Notes under the pieces: generated by a model | What the model was told of the DNA's origin: nothing | The model's input: only the letters and a program-made list of their open reading frames with translations | The model's database searches: none | Translations under genes and position numbers: made by a program | Shown here: one piece after another, positions 1 to 6,573 of the stretch | How the letters are laid out: the number at the start of each line of letters is the position of its first letter | Numbering within the stretch: the first letter of the stretch is position 1 | Source: DASZMX01 sp035551475 | Lineage (GTDB): Bacteria; Verrucomicrobiota; Verrucomicrobiia; Limisphaerales; Palsa-1400 | Direction: 5' to 3' | Assembly: GCA_035551475.1 (NCBI GenBank) | Contig: DASZMX010000077.1 | Location: 1-16,413 of the forward strand | Length of the DNA: 16,413 nucleotides

Positions 1-466
1 TGATGGGAAAGAGCGGCCAATCCGCCTTTTCATCCGTCAAACCGTAGTCAAGCACATAATCCACCGCGCGCGGAATATAGAGAAACGCGATGGGATCGCC
101 GCTGTATTGGTAATAGGCCGTCAAGCCTTTGACGATGCTCCAGACGCGCTGGCACAAATCGCCGCACATCCAGTCGGTGGTGGGCGGAATGATGATCGTG
201 CCGTCTGGCTTGATGCTCCAATGGGAGTTGTAAACAAAATCCGGCGCCGCCATCACGGCCTTGGGCTGGTCCACCCACGGATAACGCTTGTATACGTTCA
301 CCGCGATGTTGAGCCGCTCGTCCATCTGGCCATTCAAGCCGTGATACCACGGCGCGATCACGCCGTTGGCGTCCGCCTCCGCGTGATGGGCGTAATAGGA
401 AGGCAGGTTCGTCGCGCCCTGGGCCGCAAGGCCGAGCGCGCCGGCAAAAAACAAAGGGCGCAGCAT
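1..466 (-). CDS. Secreted protein, 5' part only (possible alpha/alpha-toroid glycosidase-like)
   Basis: The reading frame opens with ATG at 466 (complement) and stays open to the left window edge, giving 155 residues of an incomplete protein. The first 18-20 residues (MLRPLFFAGALGLAAQGA) look like a Sec signal peptide. The mature part is rich in Trp and Tyr (APWYHGLNGQMDERLNIAV, TDWMCGDLCQRVW, LTAYYQYSGDP). Helix-type spacing of aromatic and small residues recalls six-hairpin (alpha/alpha) glycosidase or lyase folds, but this is only an impression and no catalytic motif is in view. The start lies 2 nt after the TAA of the LamG protein gene and has no Shine-Dalgarno sequence, so translation is probably coupled to that gene. 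An exported carbohydrate-active protein would fit the LamG neighbour. The existence of the gene is well supported; its function is not. Confidence 0.72.
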   Translation of the reverse strand, partial: MLRPLFFAGALGLAAQGATNLPSYYAHHAEADANGVIAPWYHGLNGQMDERLNIAVNVYKRYPWVDQPKAVMAAPDFVYNSHWSIKPDGTIIIPPTTDWMCGDLCQRVWSIVKGLTAYYQYSGDPIAFLYIPRAVDYVLDYGLTDEKADWPLFPI

Positions 467-468
467 GC

Positions 469-2475
469 TTAGTGGCCGAGGAGCCGGAAGAATTGATTGC
501 CCGACCCCAACGGAACGGAGACGGAAACATTGTTGCCGTTGGTCGTCAAAGTCCCCGCGACGCCGCCCCAATTTGGGTTGGTCAAATTCGTGGTGGATTG
601 CAGTTGAAAATCCGCCTGCGCCACGGGCCACGACAGCACGGCGTCGCCGCCTTGCAGGACAATGGAGAGCGGCGGCTTGGGCAAAAACGCGGCGAAATTC
701 CCGCTCATCACCGTCCGAATCTGCGCGGTGGTCAAGGCGGTGTTGAATACAGCCACGTCGTCCAGATAACCATACCAATTGCGGTCGCCCGTCTCGCCCA
801 CTTCGGAGCCGATGTGAATGGAGCCAGTGTAGCCGGCAAAGCCGAGCGCGGCATTAACGGGCATGGAAGCGAGCGCGCCGCCCGCGCCCTGGTCGCCATT
901 GAGATACACGGACAAATTGGTTCCATCATAGACCACCGCCCAATGCTCCCATTGGTCAAACAGAAGCGGAATGGCGCCGTCCCAGCCGATTTGCCACGCG
1001 GTGTTGGCCCGCGCCCAGGTGTAGAATTGCTCATCGCCCGCCGCGCCGGATTCCAATTGCAAGGCGGTGCCGTCGTCGATCACCAGAATGCGGCCGTAAC
1101 CGGCCAGCGAATCGCCGCCGCCATCGGACTTTTCGTAGGCCCACGCCGTGATCGTCCAGGGATTGGTGGCGGTCTGGCCAATCATCAGCGACGCGTTGCC
1201 CGGGATGTCAACATAAGAATGATCCAGGCCGTCATTGGTGAAGCTCAACGCGGAGCCGAAGCCGGGCTGGCCGTCCACATAGCCGGGCACATTGCCATTT
1301 TCGCCGCGCAAAACGCCGTCATTGCCGAGGCCCGAGGAATCCAGGGCGTTGGTGCCGGAGCCCTCGTTGAAACGCCATAAACCGACCAACGTCGTGGCCG
1401 GACTGTAAACAATCAGCCGGGCTGGCTGGCTGAAATTGCCGCCAAGGCTGTTGGAAACGCTGACCGTGTAATTGCCCGCTTGCGCCGGTTGCACATTGGC
1501 CAGGTTGAGCGTGGCGTTGGTTTGGCCCGGGAGGGGGCTGCTGTCGTGATACCATTGAAATTGCAGCGGCGCCTTGCCGATCGCCCCCACCGTGAAGGTG
1601 GCCGCGCCGCCTTGGGGGACGGTTTGATTTTGCGGCTGGCTCAGGACATCGCCCGGGCCGCCAAAAAAGGAGCTGAAATCGCCGGACATCACGGTCTGGA
1701 TTTGCGACTGCGTGAGCGCGCCCGCGAATACCGCCACGTCATCCAGCATGCCGTTCCAATTGCGCGTGCCGTCCTGGCCTAGTTCCGTGCCGATATGAAT
1801 GGCGCCTTGATAGCCGGAATAGCCAATGGCCGCCACCAAGGGTTGAACGAGCGCGCCGCCGCTGGGCCCTTGATTGCCATCGCGATAGACCGAAAGGTTG
1901 GTTCCGTCGTAGGTCACCGCCCAATGCACCCATTGATCGAGCAGCGGCGAAACCGGGCCATCGGTCAGCCAGCCCAGTTGCCAATCCGGGTTGGCCCGCG
2001 CCCAGGTGTACACTTCGTTGTCGCCGCTGGCGCCGGATTCAAATTGAAACGCTGTGCCGTCGTCGAGCACGAGAAAGCGGCCGTAAGCAGCGACGAAATC
2101 GCTCGTGCCGTCCGAGCTTTCGTAAGCCCAGCAGGTGATCGTCCAGGCGTCGCTCGAGGTCTGGCCAATCCGCAGCGAGGCGCTGCCCGGGATGTCCACA
2201 TAATTATGATTGGTGCCGTCATTGGAAAACATGAGGGCGTTGCCGAAGCCGTCCTGTCCGGTCGTCCAAGTGGGCAGCACCCCGCCTTCGCCTTGCAGGG
2301 TTCCGTTGTTGCCCAAGCCCGAGGAGTCGGAAACGGACGCGCCCGCCCCTTCATCAAAACGCCACAGGCCCACGACGGTGGAGGCGGAAGTTGGGAGCGC
2401 GCCAAGACAGGCGCACAGGAGGGCGAACGTCATGAAACGCGTCAGCGGCAGCAAGCAGGGTTTGGCAGTTTTCAT
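469..2475 (-). CDS. Secreted LamG-Ig-LamG domain protein
   Basis: This 668-residue exported protein has a signal peptide (about residues 1-32, ending ALPTSAS). Domain order: a LamG/concanavalin-A-like domain (about 33-267), an immunoglobulin-like domain (about 277-356, with QFQWYHDSS and AGNYTVSVSNS), a second LamG domain (about 361-598), and a short C-terminal beta module (about 603-666, with FQLQSTTNLTNPNW and FFRLLGH). LamG folds bind sugars or other ligands at the cell surface; no catalytic residues are apparent. The two LamG domains are clearly related in sequence (VVGLWRFDEG and LVGLWRFNEG; LDDVAVF in both), so they arose by internal duplication. The C-terminal module is common at the ends of secreted proteins of Pedosphaera-like Verrucomicrobiota. 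The start at 2475 places the signal peptide correctly but has no visible ribosome-binding site. The downstream secreted gene begins 2 nt after the stop, suggesting a two-gene unit. Confidence 0.88.
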   Translation of the reverse strand: MKTAKPCLLPLTRFMTFALLCACLGALPTSASTVVGLWRFDEGAGASVSDSSGLGNNGTLQGEGGVLPTWTTGQDGFGNALMFSNDGTNHNYVDIPGSASLRIGQTSSDAWTITCWAYESSDGTSDFVAAYGRFLVLDDGTAFQFESGASGDNEVYTWARANPDWQLGWLTDGPVSPLLDQWVHWAVTYDGTNLSVYRDGNQGPSGGALVQPLVAAIGYSGYQGAIHIGTELGQDGTRNWNGMLDDVAVFAGALTQSQIQTVMSGDFSSFFGGPGDVLSQPQNQTVPQGGAATFTVGAIGKAPLQFQWYHDSSPLPGQTNATLNLANVQPAQAGNYTVSVSNSLGGNFSQPARLIVYSPATTLVGLWRFNEGSGTNALDSSGLGNDGVLRGENGNVPGYVDGQPGFGSALSFTNDGLDHSYVDIPGNASLMIGQTATNPWTITAWAYEKSDGGGDSLAGYGRILVIDDGTALQLESGAAGDEQFYTWARANTAWQIGWDGAIPLLFDQWEHWAVVYDGTNLSVYLNGDQGAGGALASMPVNAALGFAGYTGSIHIGSEVGETGDRNWYGYLDDVAVFNTALTTAQIRTVMSGNFAAFLPKPPLSIVLQGGDAVLSWPVAQADFQLQSTTNLTNPNWGGVAGTLTTNGNNVSVSVPLGSGNQFFRLLGH

Positions 2476-2612
2476 AAAACATTATGGGATGTCAGGCAAA
2501 CTCTAGAGCCGAACGGGGCGACGGTCATTGAGGGTTCGCGTCTTTTTATTGAGCATTTGCGCCTCGTTCCCAGCGCGGTTCCAGCGCGCGGCGCGATTTT
2601 GGATTGAGGTTT

Positions 2613-2642
2613 TTGACGCATCGGCGGCGCGTGTGCTATAAC
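2613..2642 (+). promoter_or_regulatory. Sigma70-type promoter of the substrate-binding lipoprotein gene
   Basis: A -35 box TTGACG (2613-2618) and a -10 box TATAAC (2637-2642) are separated by 18 bp. Each differs from consensus by one base. Transcription would be expected to begin 6-8 nt after the -10 box, at about 2649, which is the A of the proposed ATG. No Shine-Dalgarno sequence lies between them, so the message may be leaderless. Confidence 0.65.
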
Positions 2643-2648
2643 GCTTCA

Positions 2649-3626
2649 ATGAACCTGAACACGTTTGCGAAAGCCGCCGCCGTCTGCGGCTGCCTGGGGA
2701 GTTTCCTTTTCACCGTCGGCTGCCAGAAACACGAGGCGCCGGCGGCTCCTGGCGCCCCGGCCGCCGCCGCGGCCCGCACGTACGTCATCGGCATGAGCCA
2801 ATGCAATCTGGGCGAACCGTGGCGCGTGGAGATGAACGCCGAATTGCAAGCCGCCGCCGCCCAGCATCCCGAGCTGAAAGTCGTTTACAAGGACGCGCAA
2901 AACGACACGCTCAAACAGCGCGGGCACGTCGAGGAATTCGTGGACGCCAAGGTGGACCTCATTATCATCAGCCCCAAGGAAGCCCAACCCTTGACGGAGC
3001 CGGTCGCCCGCGCGATGGACGCGAAAATCCCGGTCATCGTTTTGGATCGGCGATTGCTCGGCGACAAATTCACCTCTTTTATCGGCGCGGACAATCGCAA
3101 GATTGGGCATGCCGCCGGCGAGTGGCTCGTCAAGAAACTTGGCGGCAAGGGCAATGTGGTGGAGCTGAAAGGGCTCATGACCTCCACGCCCGGACAGGAT
3201 CGCGACGCCGGTTTTCGCGAAGCCCTGGCGGGCACCGATTTGAAAATCATTTTTGACAGCGACATGAAGTGGCTCGAGCCCAATGCGCGGCAGGAAATGG
3301 AATCGGCCCTCTCGCGCTTCAACAAGATCGACGCCGTGTACGCCCATAACGATCCCGGCGCGCACGGCGCTTACCTGGCGGCCAAGGCGGCCGGGCGGGA
3401 GAAGGAAATGATTTTCGTGGGCATCGACGGCCTGCCCCAGGAAGGCGTCGCCTATGTGCAGCAGGGGATTTTGGACGCCACGTTCCAATATCCCACCGGC
3501 GCGGCGGAAGCGGTGGACACCGCGCTGAAAATCTTCCATGGCGAAACAGTCCCCAAGGAAATCATTCTCGGCTCCCGCGTGTTTGACAAGGAAACCGTCG
3601 GCCAGGGTGGACGCGCCTTGAAATAA
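2649..3626 (+). CDS. Sugar-type ABC substrate-binding lipoprotein (Peripla_BP_4/RbsB-like)
   Basis: This 325-residue protein is a periplasmic binding protein of the ribose/galactose type (Peripla_BP_4). Visible family features are the first strand YVIGMSQCNLGEPW (about 45-58), the hinge-side block VDLIIISPKEAQPL, PVIVLDRRL followed by FIGADNRKIGHAAGEWL, the second-lobe strand KIIFDSD, IDAVYAHNDPGAHGAYLAAK, and FVGIDG. The N-terminus is a short hydrophobic leader ending FTVGC (Cys25), a slightly atypical lipobox, followed by a Pro/Ala linker, so the protein is probably lipid-anchored in the periplasm. Start choice: an upstream in-frame TTG at 2604 would overlap the -35 box and add a basic stretch ahead of the leader, so ATG 2649 is preferred. 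No permease or ATPase gene is adjacent, so its transporter partner or sensor role is unknown. The ligand is likely a sugar, by family only. Confidence 0.88.
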   Translation: MNLNTFAKAAAVCGCLGSFLFTVGCQKHEAPAAPGAPAAAAARTYVIGMSQCNLGEPWRVEMNAELQAAAAQHPELKVVYKDAQNDTLKQRGHVEEFVDAKVDLIIISPKEAQPLTEPVARAMDAKIPVIVLDRRLLGDKFTSFIGADNRKIGHAAGEWLVKKLGGKGNVVELKGLMTSTPGQDRDAGFREALAGTDLKIIFDSDMKWLEPNARQEMESALSRFNKIDAVYAHNDPGAHGAYLAAKAAGREKEMIFVGIDGLPQEGVAYVQQGILDATFQYPTGAAEAVDTALKIFHGETVPKEIILGSRVFDKETVGQGGRALK

Positions 3627-3635
3627 CGGTAACTT

Positions 3636-3654
3636 GCAGGTGTGCCGAACCTGC
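3636..3654 (+). other. Hairpin enclosing the start codon of the next gene
   Basis: Arms GCAGGT (3636-3641) and ACCTGC (3649-3654) pair perfectly. The 7-nt loop begins with GTG (3642-3644), the likely start codon of the small unknown gene. No T-tract follows, so it does not look like a terminator. Six base pairs could arise by chance. Confidence 0.35.
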
Positions 3655-4055
3655 TTCGTGGAATCAATCACACGCTGGCCGCATTGACCTCCAACGGCGG
3701 CGCCTTTCACGCCGCCTGGCGCGAGGCCGCTTCTGGCGAGCGCTGGTCCGGCGAATGGAAGAGTCAAGCGAACGGACACCACGGCGCGTTGCGTTGCGTG
3801 CTGCGGCGCCGGGAAAACGGGAAATGGGACGCCTGGTTTCACGCGCGTTACGCCCGTTTTTTGCGCGTTTGTTACGAGGTTGAACTGGCAGCCCGCCCCG
3901 ACGGCGCCCATTTTCTTTTGGCCGGCGAGTCCGACCTCGGCGCCCTCGCCGGCGGCATATATAAGTATGACGGCGAACTTGCCGGCAACCATCTGCACTG
4001 CACGTATCGCTGCCGCTACGATCACGGCGTCTTCACTTTGGCCCGCGGCGGCTAA
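3642..4055 (+). CDS. Conserved-looking small protein of unknown function
   Basis: This 137-residue protein is of a family I do not recognise. There is no signal peptide or membrane helix. The sequence is rich in aromatic and basic residues and alternates like beta strands in its second half (DAWFHARYARFLRVCYEVEL, FLLAGES, GGIYKYDGEL, HLHCTYRCRYDHGVFTL), suggesting a small beta-barrel or lipocalin-like fold. That fold is inferred from pattern alone. The start is taken as GTG 3642, 15 nt after the binding-protein stop; no ATG is available in frame and no strong ribosome-binding site is seen. The close spacing suggests co-transcription with the binding protein. Codon choice resembles its neighbours, which supports a real gene. 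Confidence 0.65.
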   Translation: MPNLLRGINHTLAALTSNGGAFHAAWREAASGERWSGEWKSQANGHHGALRCVLRRRENGKWDAWFHARYARFLRVCYEVELAARPDGAHFLLAGESDLGALAGGIYKYDGELAGNHLHCTYRCRYDHGVFTLARGG

Positions 4056-4154
4056 GGCGCTTTGCTAGGAGGCCCTCAGCGTTCGTGTCCATCCTATTTT
4101 CAGCCCGGCGCGGATGGCGCGGGTTTGGGCGCCGCTTTAGGCTTGGCGGAACAA

Positions 4155-4161
4155 GGGAGGG
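4155..4161 (+). promoter_or_regulatory. Strong Shine-Dalgarno site
   Basis: GGGAGGG lies 8 nt before ATG 4170. It is one of the few clear ribosome-binding sites in the window and fixes the start of the SecDF P1-head-like gene. Confidence 0.75.
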
Positions 4162-4169
4162 AATAACTT

Positions 4170-4640
4170 ATGAAAAAATTAGTTTTAATGAGCGTGGCGG
4201 TTTTGGGCCTGAGCGTTTCTGCCTGGGCGGCGGGTTATGGCAATATTGAGTCACTCCAACTGCGGGTGGCGCACGACGCGCCCACGGAAACGAGCGAAAA
4301 AATGCCGCTCGTCCACAGCGGCGATGGCATCAAGGAGCTGCTTTTCGTGGATCGCAAAACGCTGGTGAGCGAAAAAGATGTGGCGGCGGCGGAAGTCGTG
4401 CGCGGCGGCAACGGCCAGGCGCGGCTCGACCTCGATCTTTCACCCGCGGGCCGGCAGGAGCTGGCGCGTGTGGCCAAGAAGGATGCGGGCCGTCGGGTGG
4501 CTCTGATTGTCGATGGACGGGCCGTCGGCACCGGCACTCTTGAGCCGGAATATAGCGCCGGGAAACTGGCCGTGACGGGCGACTTCAGCGAGGCGGAAGC
4601 CCATCAGATTGCGGACAAAATCAACGGGGCGCGGAAATAA
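4170..4640 (+). CDS. Secreted stand-alone SecDF P1-head-like protein
   Basis: This 156-residue protein has a clear signal peptide (MKKLVLMSVAVLGLSVSAWA, cleavage near AWA-AG). The mature part closely follows the pattern of the P1 head subdomain of the SecD/SecDF translocase: LQLRVAHDAP, a KTLVSEKDV segment where SecD has the ...LTGxDI region, ARLDLDLSPAGRQELARVAKKDAGRRVALIVDGRAVGTGTLEP, and GKLAVTGDFSEAEAHQIADKI. In SecD this domain sits between transmembrane helices 1 and 2 in the periplasm and contacts the emerging preprotein. Here there are no transmembrane helices, so it cannot act as a translocase by itself. It might be a periplasmic accessory or an unrelated use of the fold. It is a single gene with a strong ribosome-binding site, convergent with the response regulator gene. 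Domain assignment is by recognition of the pattern only. Confidence 0.75.
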   Translation: MKKLVLMSVAVLGLSVSAWAAGYGNIESLQLRVAHDAPTETSEKMPLVHSGDGIKELLFVDRKTLVSEKDVAAAEVVRGGNGQARLDLDLSPAGRQELARVAKKDAGRRVALIVDGRAVGTGTLEPEYSAGKLAVTGDFSEAEAHQIADKINGARK

Positions 4641-4658
4641 AACGCCGGCGCGGGCCGT

Positions 4659-5339
4659 TCAATGGTCCTGCAAACTATGCACCCATTGAATGGCCTGCTG
4701 CAAAAGCTGCGTGCCATCCTCGAGCTTTAGCTTTTCTTTGATGCGCGCGCGGTAGGATTCGACGGTTTTGACGCCGAGATGGAGTTCGGCGGCAATTTTG
4801 CGAGTGCCGTGACCGCGTCCGATGAGCTGGAAAACCTCCAACTCGCGGTCGGTCAGGCGCTCAATGGGCGACTTCTGCTCCTGCACGCGGCCCAACACCA
4901 TTTTGTGCACCATGCGGGACGCCATTTTGTCGCTAATATAAATTTGCCCGGCCAGAACCTGGCGGATGGCGAGCAGGATTTTCTTGGTGGCTTCCTGCTT
5001 GGTGATATAGCCCTTGGCGCCGGCGCGCAGCACGCGCTCGGCGTAAAGTGATTCATCGTGCATCGAGAGCACGAGCACTGGCAGCGCGGGGATGCGCACT
5101 TGCAGGTCCTTCACCAACTCCAGCCCGTGCGTGTTCTTCAAGGAAATGTCAACGATAACGATGTTCGGCTGCGTCTCCTCGATCTTCACCAGCGCCTCGG
5201 GGGCGTCCTCCGCTTCGCCGCACACCGTTAGATCCCCTTCGCGCTGAATCAATTGGCTGAGCCATTCGCGCACGAGGGGATGATCATCGACCAGGAAAAT
5301 CTTGATCTTCGGTTGATCCGTCTTGGGACGAATGGTCAT
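4659..5339 (-). CDS. NarL/LuxR-type response regulator
   Basis: This 226-residue two-component response regulator has a receiver domain at about residues 11-128, with the acidic pair D18-D19, phospho-acceptor D64 (VIVDISL), switch residue S92 (VLVLSMHDE) and conserved K114 (GYITK). A LuxR-type helix-turn-helix follows at about 159-220 (LTDRELEVFQLIGRG, TRKIAAELHLGVKTVESYRARIKEKL). All residues needed for phosphorylation are present, so it should act as a phosphorylation-controlled cytoplasmic transcription factor. No histidine kinase is encoded beside it, so its partner must lie elsewhere. The start at 5339 puts the receiver domain immediately after a short N-terminus, but lacks a clear ribosome-binding site. 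It is divergent from the Fic gene across a 147-bp region and convergent with the SecDF P1-head-like gene (18 nt between stops). Confidence 0.93.
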   Translation of the reverse strand: MTIRPKTDQPKIKIFLVDDHPLVREWLSQLIQREGDLTVCGEAEDAPEALVKIEETQPNIVIVDISLKNTHGLELVKDLQVRIPALPVLVLSMHDESLYAERVLRAGAKGYITKQEATKKILLAIRQVLAGQIYISDKMASRMVHKMVLGRVQEQKSPIERLTDRELEVFQLIGRGHGTRKIAAELHLGVKTVESYRARIKEKLKLEDGTQLLQQAIQWVHSLQDH

Positions 5340-5376
5340 GGCTTTTGCTTACCATAGGAGCGGCGGCCACGGCAAC

Positions 5377-5389
5377 CGGGAATTTCCCG
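5377..5389. promoter_or_regulatory. 13-bp palindrome upstream of the response regulator gene
   Basis: CGGGAATTTCCCG is a perfect inverted repeat with 6-bp arms around one central base, 37 nt upstream of the response regulator start. It could be an operator, for example for autoregulation by the NarL-type protein, but there is no second copy in the window to support this. Confidence 0.3.
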
Positions 5390-5425
5390 CCGACTCCTCC
5401 AGCCGGCTTAACCGCTTGACCAAAA

Positions 5426-5469
5426 ACTTGACTTACACTTGACTTACACTTGACTTACACTTGACTTAC
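5426..5469 (+). repeat. Four perfect 11-bp tandem repeats before the Fic gene
   Basis: The unit ACTTGACTTAC occurs four times head-to-tail without a mismatch. A degenerate fifth copy (GCTTGACC...) begins 12 bp earlier at 5414. The array ends 17 nt before the Fic start codon, occupying the region where promoter and leader should be. The period is close to one DNA helical turn, so bound proteins would line up on one face. Each unit contains a -35-like TTGACT and, across unit joints, a -10-like TACACT. Their spacings are 11 or 22 bp, so no standard promoter forms within the array. Confidence 0.95.
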
Positions 5470-5478
5470 CCCCACGCT

Positions 5479-5484
5479 GGAGGG
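5479..5484 (+). promoter_or_regulatory. Purine-rich ribosome-binding site of the Fic gene
   Basis: GGAGGG lies only 2 nt before ATG 5487, which is closer than usual. This may lower translation efficiency. Confidence 0.45.
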
Positions 5485-5486
5485 CC

Positions 5487-6491
5487 ATGAGTTATCGGCC
5501 GCAATTCACCATCACGCCGCGTTTGTTGGCGCAGGTGGAGCAGATCGCGGCTGTGCGTGAGCGCATTTTGGCCGCCACGGTGCAGGTGCCTTGGATTCCA
5601 GCTTTGCAGAAAGACACGCGCACGCGCAACACCCATTCGTCCACCGCCATTGAGGGCAACCCATTGACGCTGGAGCAGGTGCGGGCGGTGGAGGAAGGGC
5701 GCGAAATCCCCGCCATCGCCTCCCGTGCCAGGCGGGAGGTGACCAATTATTTCGCGGGATTGCGATATATTGAGACGAACGCAAACATTTCCACCATCAC
5801 GCATGAGGAGATTTTCACTCTCCACCGAATTTTGGCGGAAAAAGTAATGGATCAGGGCGTGGCCGGGCGTTACCGCACCATCCAAGTGCGCGTGGGCCAA
5901 TACCTGCCGCCCGCCGCGGAAGACGTTTCGGGACTGATGTTTGAGTTGCTCACCTGGTGGAATAAGGAGTCGTCCAAAGAGTCGCCAGTTCTTAGCTCCG
6001 CCATCCTCCATTACCGCTTTGAAGCTATCCACCCGTTTGCCGATGGCAACGGGCGGGCCGGGCGCGCCTTGGCCTTGTGGGAATTATACCGGCGCGGCTT
6101 CGATACCCACCACATCTTTTCGGTGGACGAGTTTTATTGGGAAGACCGCGCGCGGTATTATCAATGGCTGGCTGCGGTGCGCAAGGCGGGCGAGGATTTA
6201 ACCGGCTGGCTGGAGTATTCGGCTGAAGGATTGCTAAAAACATTGGAGCGGGTCTGGACGAGAGTGCAAAACTTTGCGGTGCAATCCAGGAAGAAAAAAC
6301 TCGTGTTGCGCCCCAAACAGGAGCAGCTGCTGCAATTGCTGCGCGACCATAAAAGCATGACGCCGCGCCAGATCTGGGACGCGATGGATATTTCCAGGCA
6401 GGGGGCTCTTGACCTGTTGCGACCGCTCATGCAGGCGGGGTTGGTAAAGAGAGTCGGCTCCAAAAAAAGCGGACGTTATATTCTCGCCTAA
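5487..6491 (+). CDS. Fic-family adenylyltransferase with C-terminal winged helix
   Basis: This 334-residue Fic protein carries the full catalytic motif HPFADGNGRAGR (residues 182-193), including the catalytic His182 and the acidic D186 that binds the metal. Proteins of this class usually transfer AMP from ATP to a Ser, Thr or Tyr of a target protein. An N-terminal inhibitory helix motif S52-TAI-E56-G57 fits the (S/T)xxxE(G/N) rule of class II Fic proteins, in which the Glu blocks ATP, so the enzyme should be self-inhibited. The flap before the active site (RYRTIQVRVG, about 128-137) is present. The C-terminus (about 273-334, MTPRQIWDAMDISRQGALDLLRPLMQAG) resembles a winged helix that could bind DNA. 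The protein may therefore regulate its own promoter, where the 11-bp repeats lie. No antitoxin gene is adjacent, which fits built-in inhibition. Parts of the gene look less GC-rich than its neighbours, a hint of transfer (not computed). Confidence 0.93.
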   Translation: MSYRPQFTITPRLLAQVEQIAAVRERILAATVQVPWIPALQKDTRTRNTHSSTAIEGNPLTLEQVRAVEEGREIPAIASRARREVTNYFAGLRYIETNANISTITHEEIFTLHRILAEKVMDQGVAGRYRTIQVRVGQYLPPAAEDVSGLMFELLTWWNKESSKESPVLSSAILHYRFEAIHPFADGNGRAGRALALWELYRRGFDTHHIFSVDEFYWEDRARYYQWLAAVRKAGEDLTGWLEYSAEGLLKTLERVWTRVQNFAVQSRKKKLVLRPKQEQLLQLLRDHKSMTPRQIWDAMDISRQGALDLLRPLMQAGLVKRVGSKKSGRYILA

Positions 6492-6573
6492 GCTCGCGGG
6501 GAACGGTCGCGTATCCGCCCAGTTGCAGCGAATTAAGGCGTGCGCTGGCCCTTCCTCTTCATTACGTTACGGC

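Noticed and set aside
2604..2648. TTG 2604 as the start of the substrate-binding protein
   Set aside because: It would lie within the promoter, and it puts a basic stretch ahead of the lipoprotein leader.
2646..4025. Long open frame (459 codons) antisense to the binding protein and the small unknown gene
   Set aside because: Its translation has no recognisable domain. It arises from the high GC content opposite a clear Peripla_BP_4 gene and crosses two separate genes.
5411..5466. Stacked sigma70 promoters inside the repeat array
   Set aside because: TTGACT and TACACT hexamers fall 11-12 or 22-23 bp apart, never 16-19 bp.
5426..5469. Tandem repeats considered as a CRISPR array
   Set aside because: Units are 11 bp and directly adjacent without spacers, and no cas gene is present.
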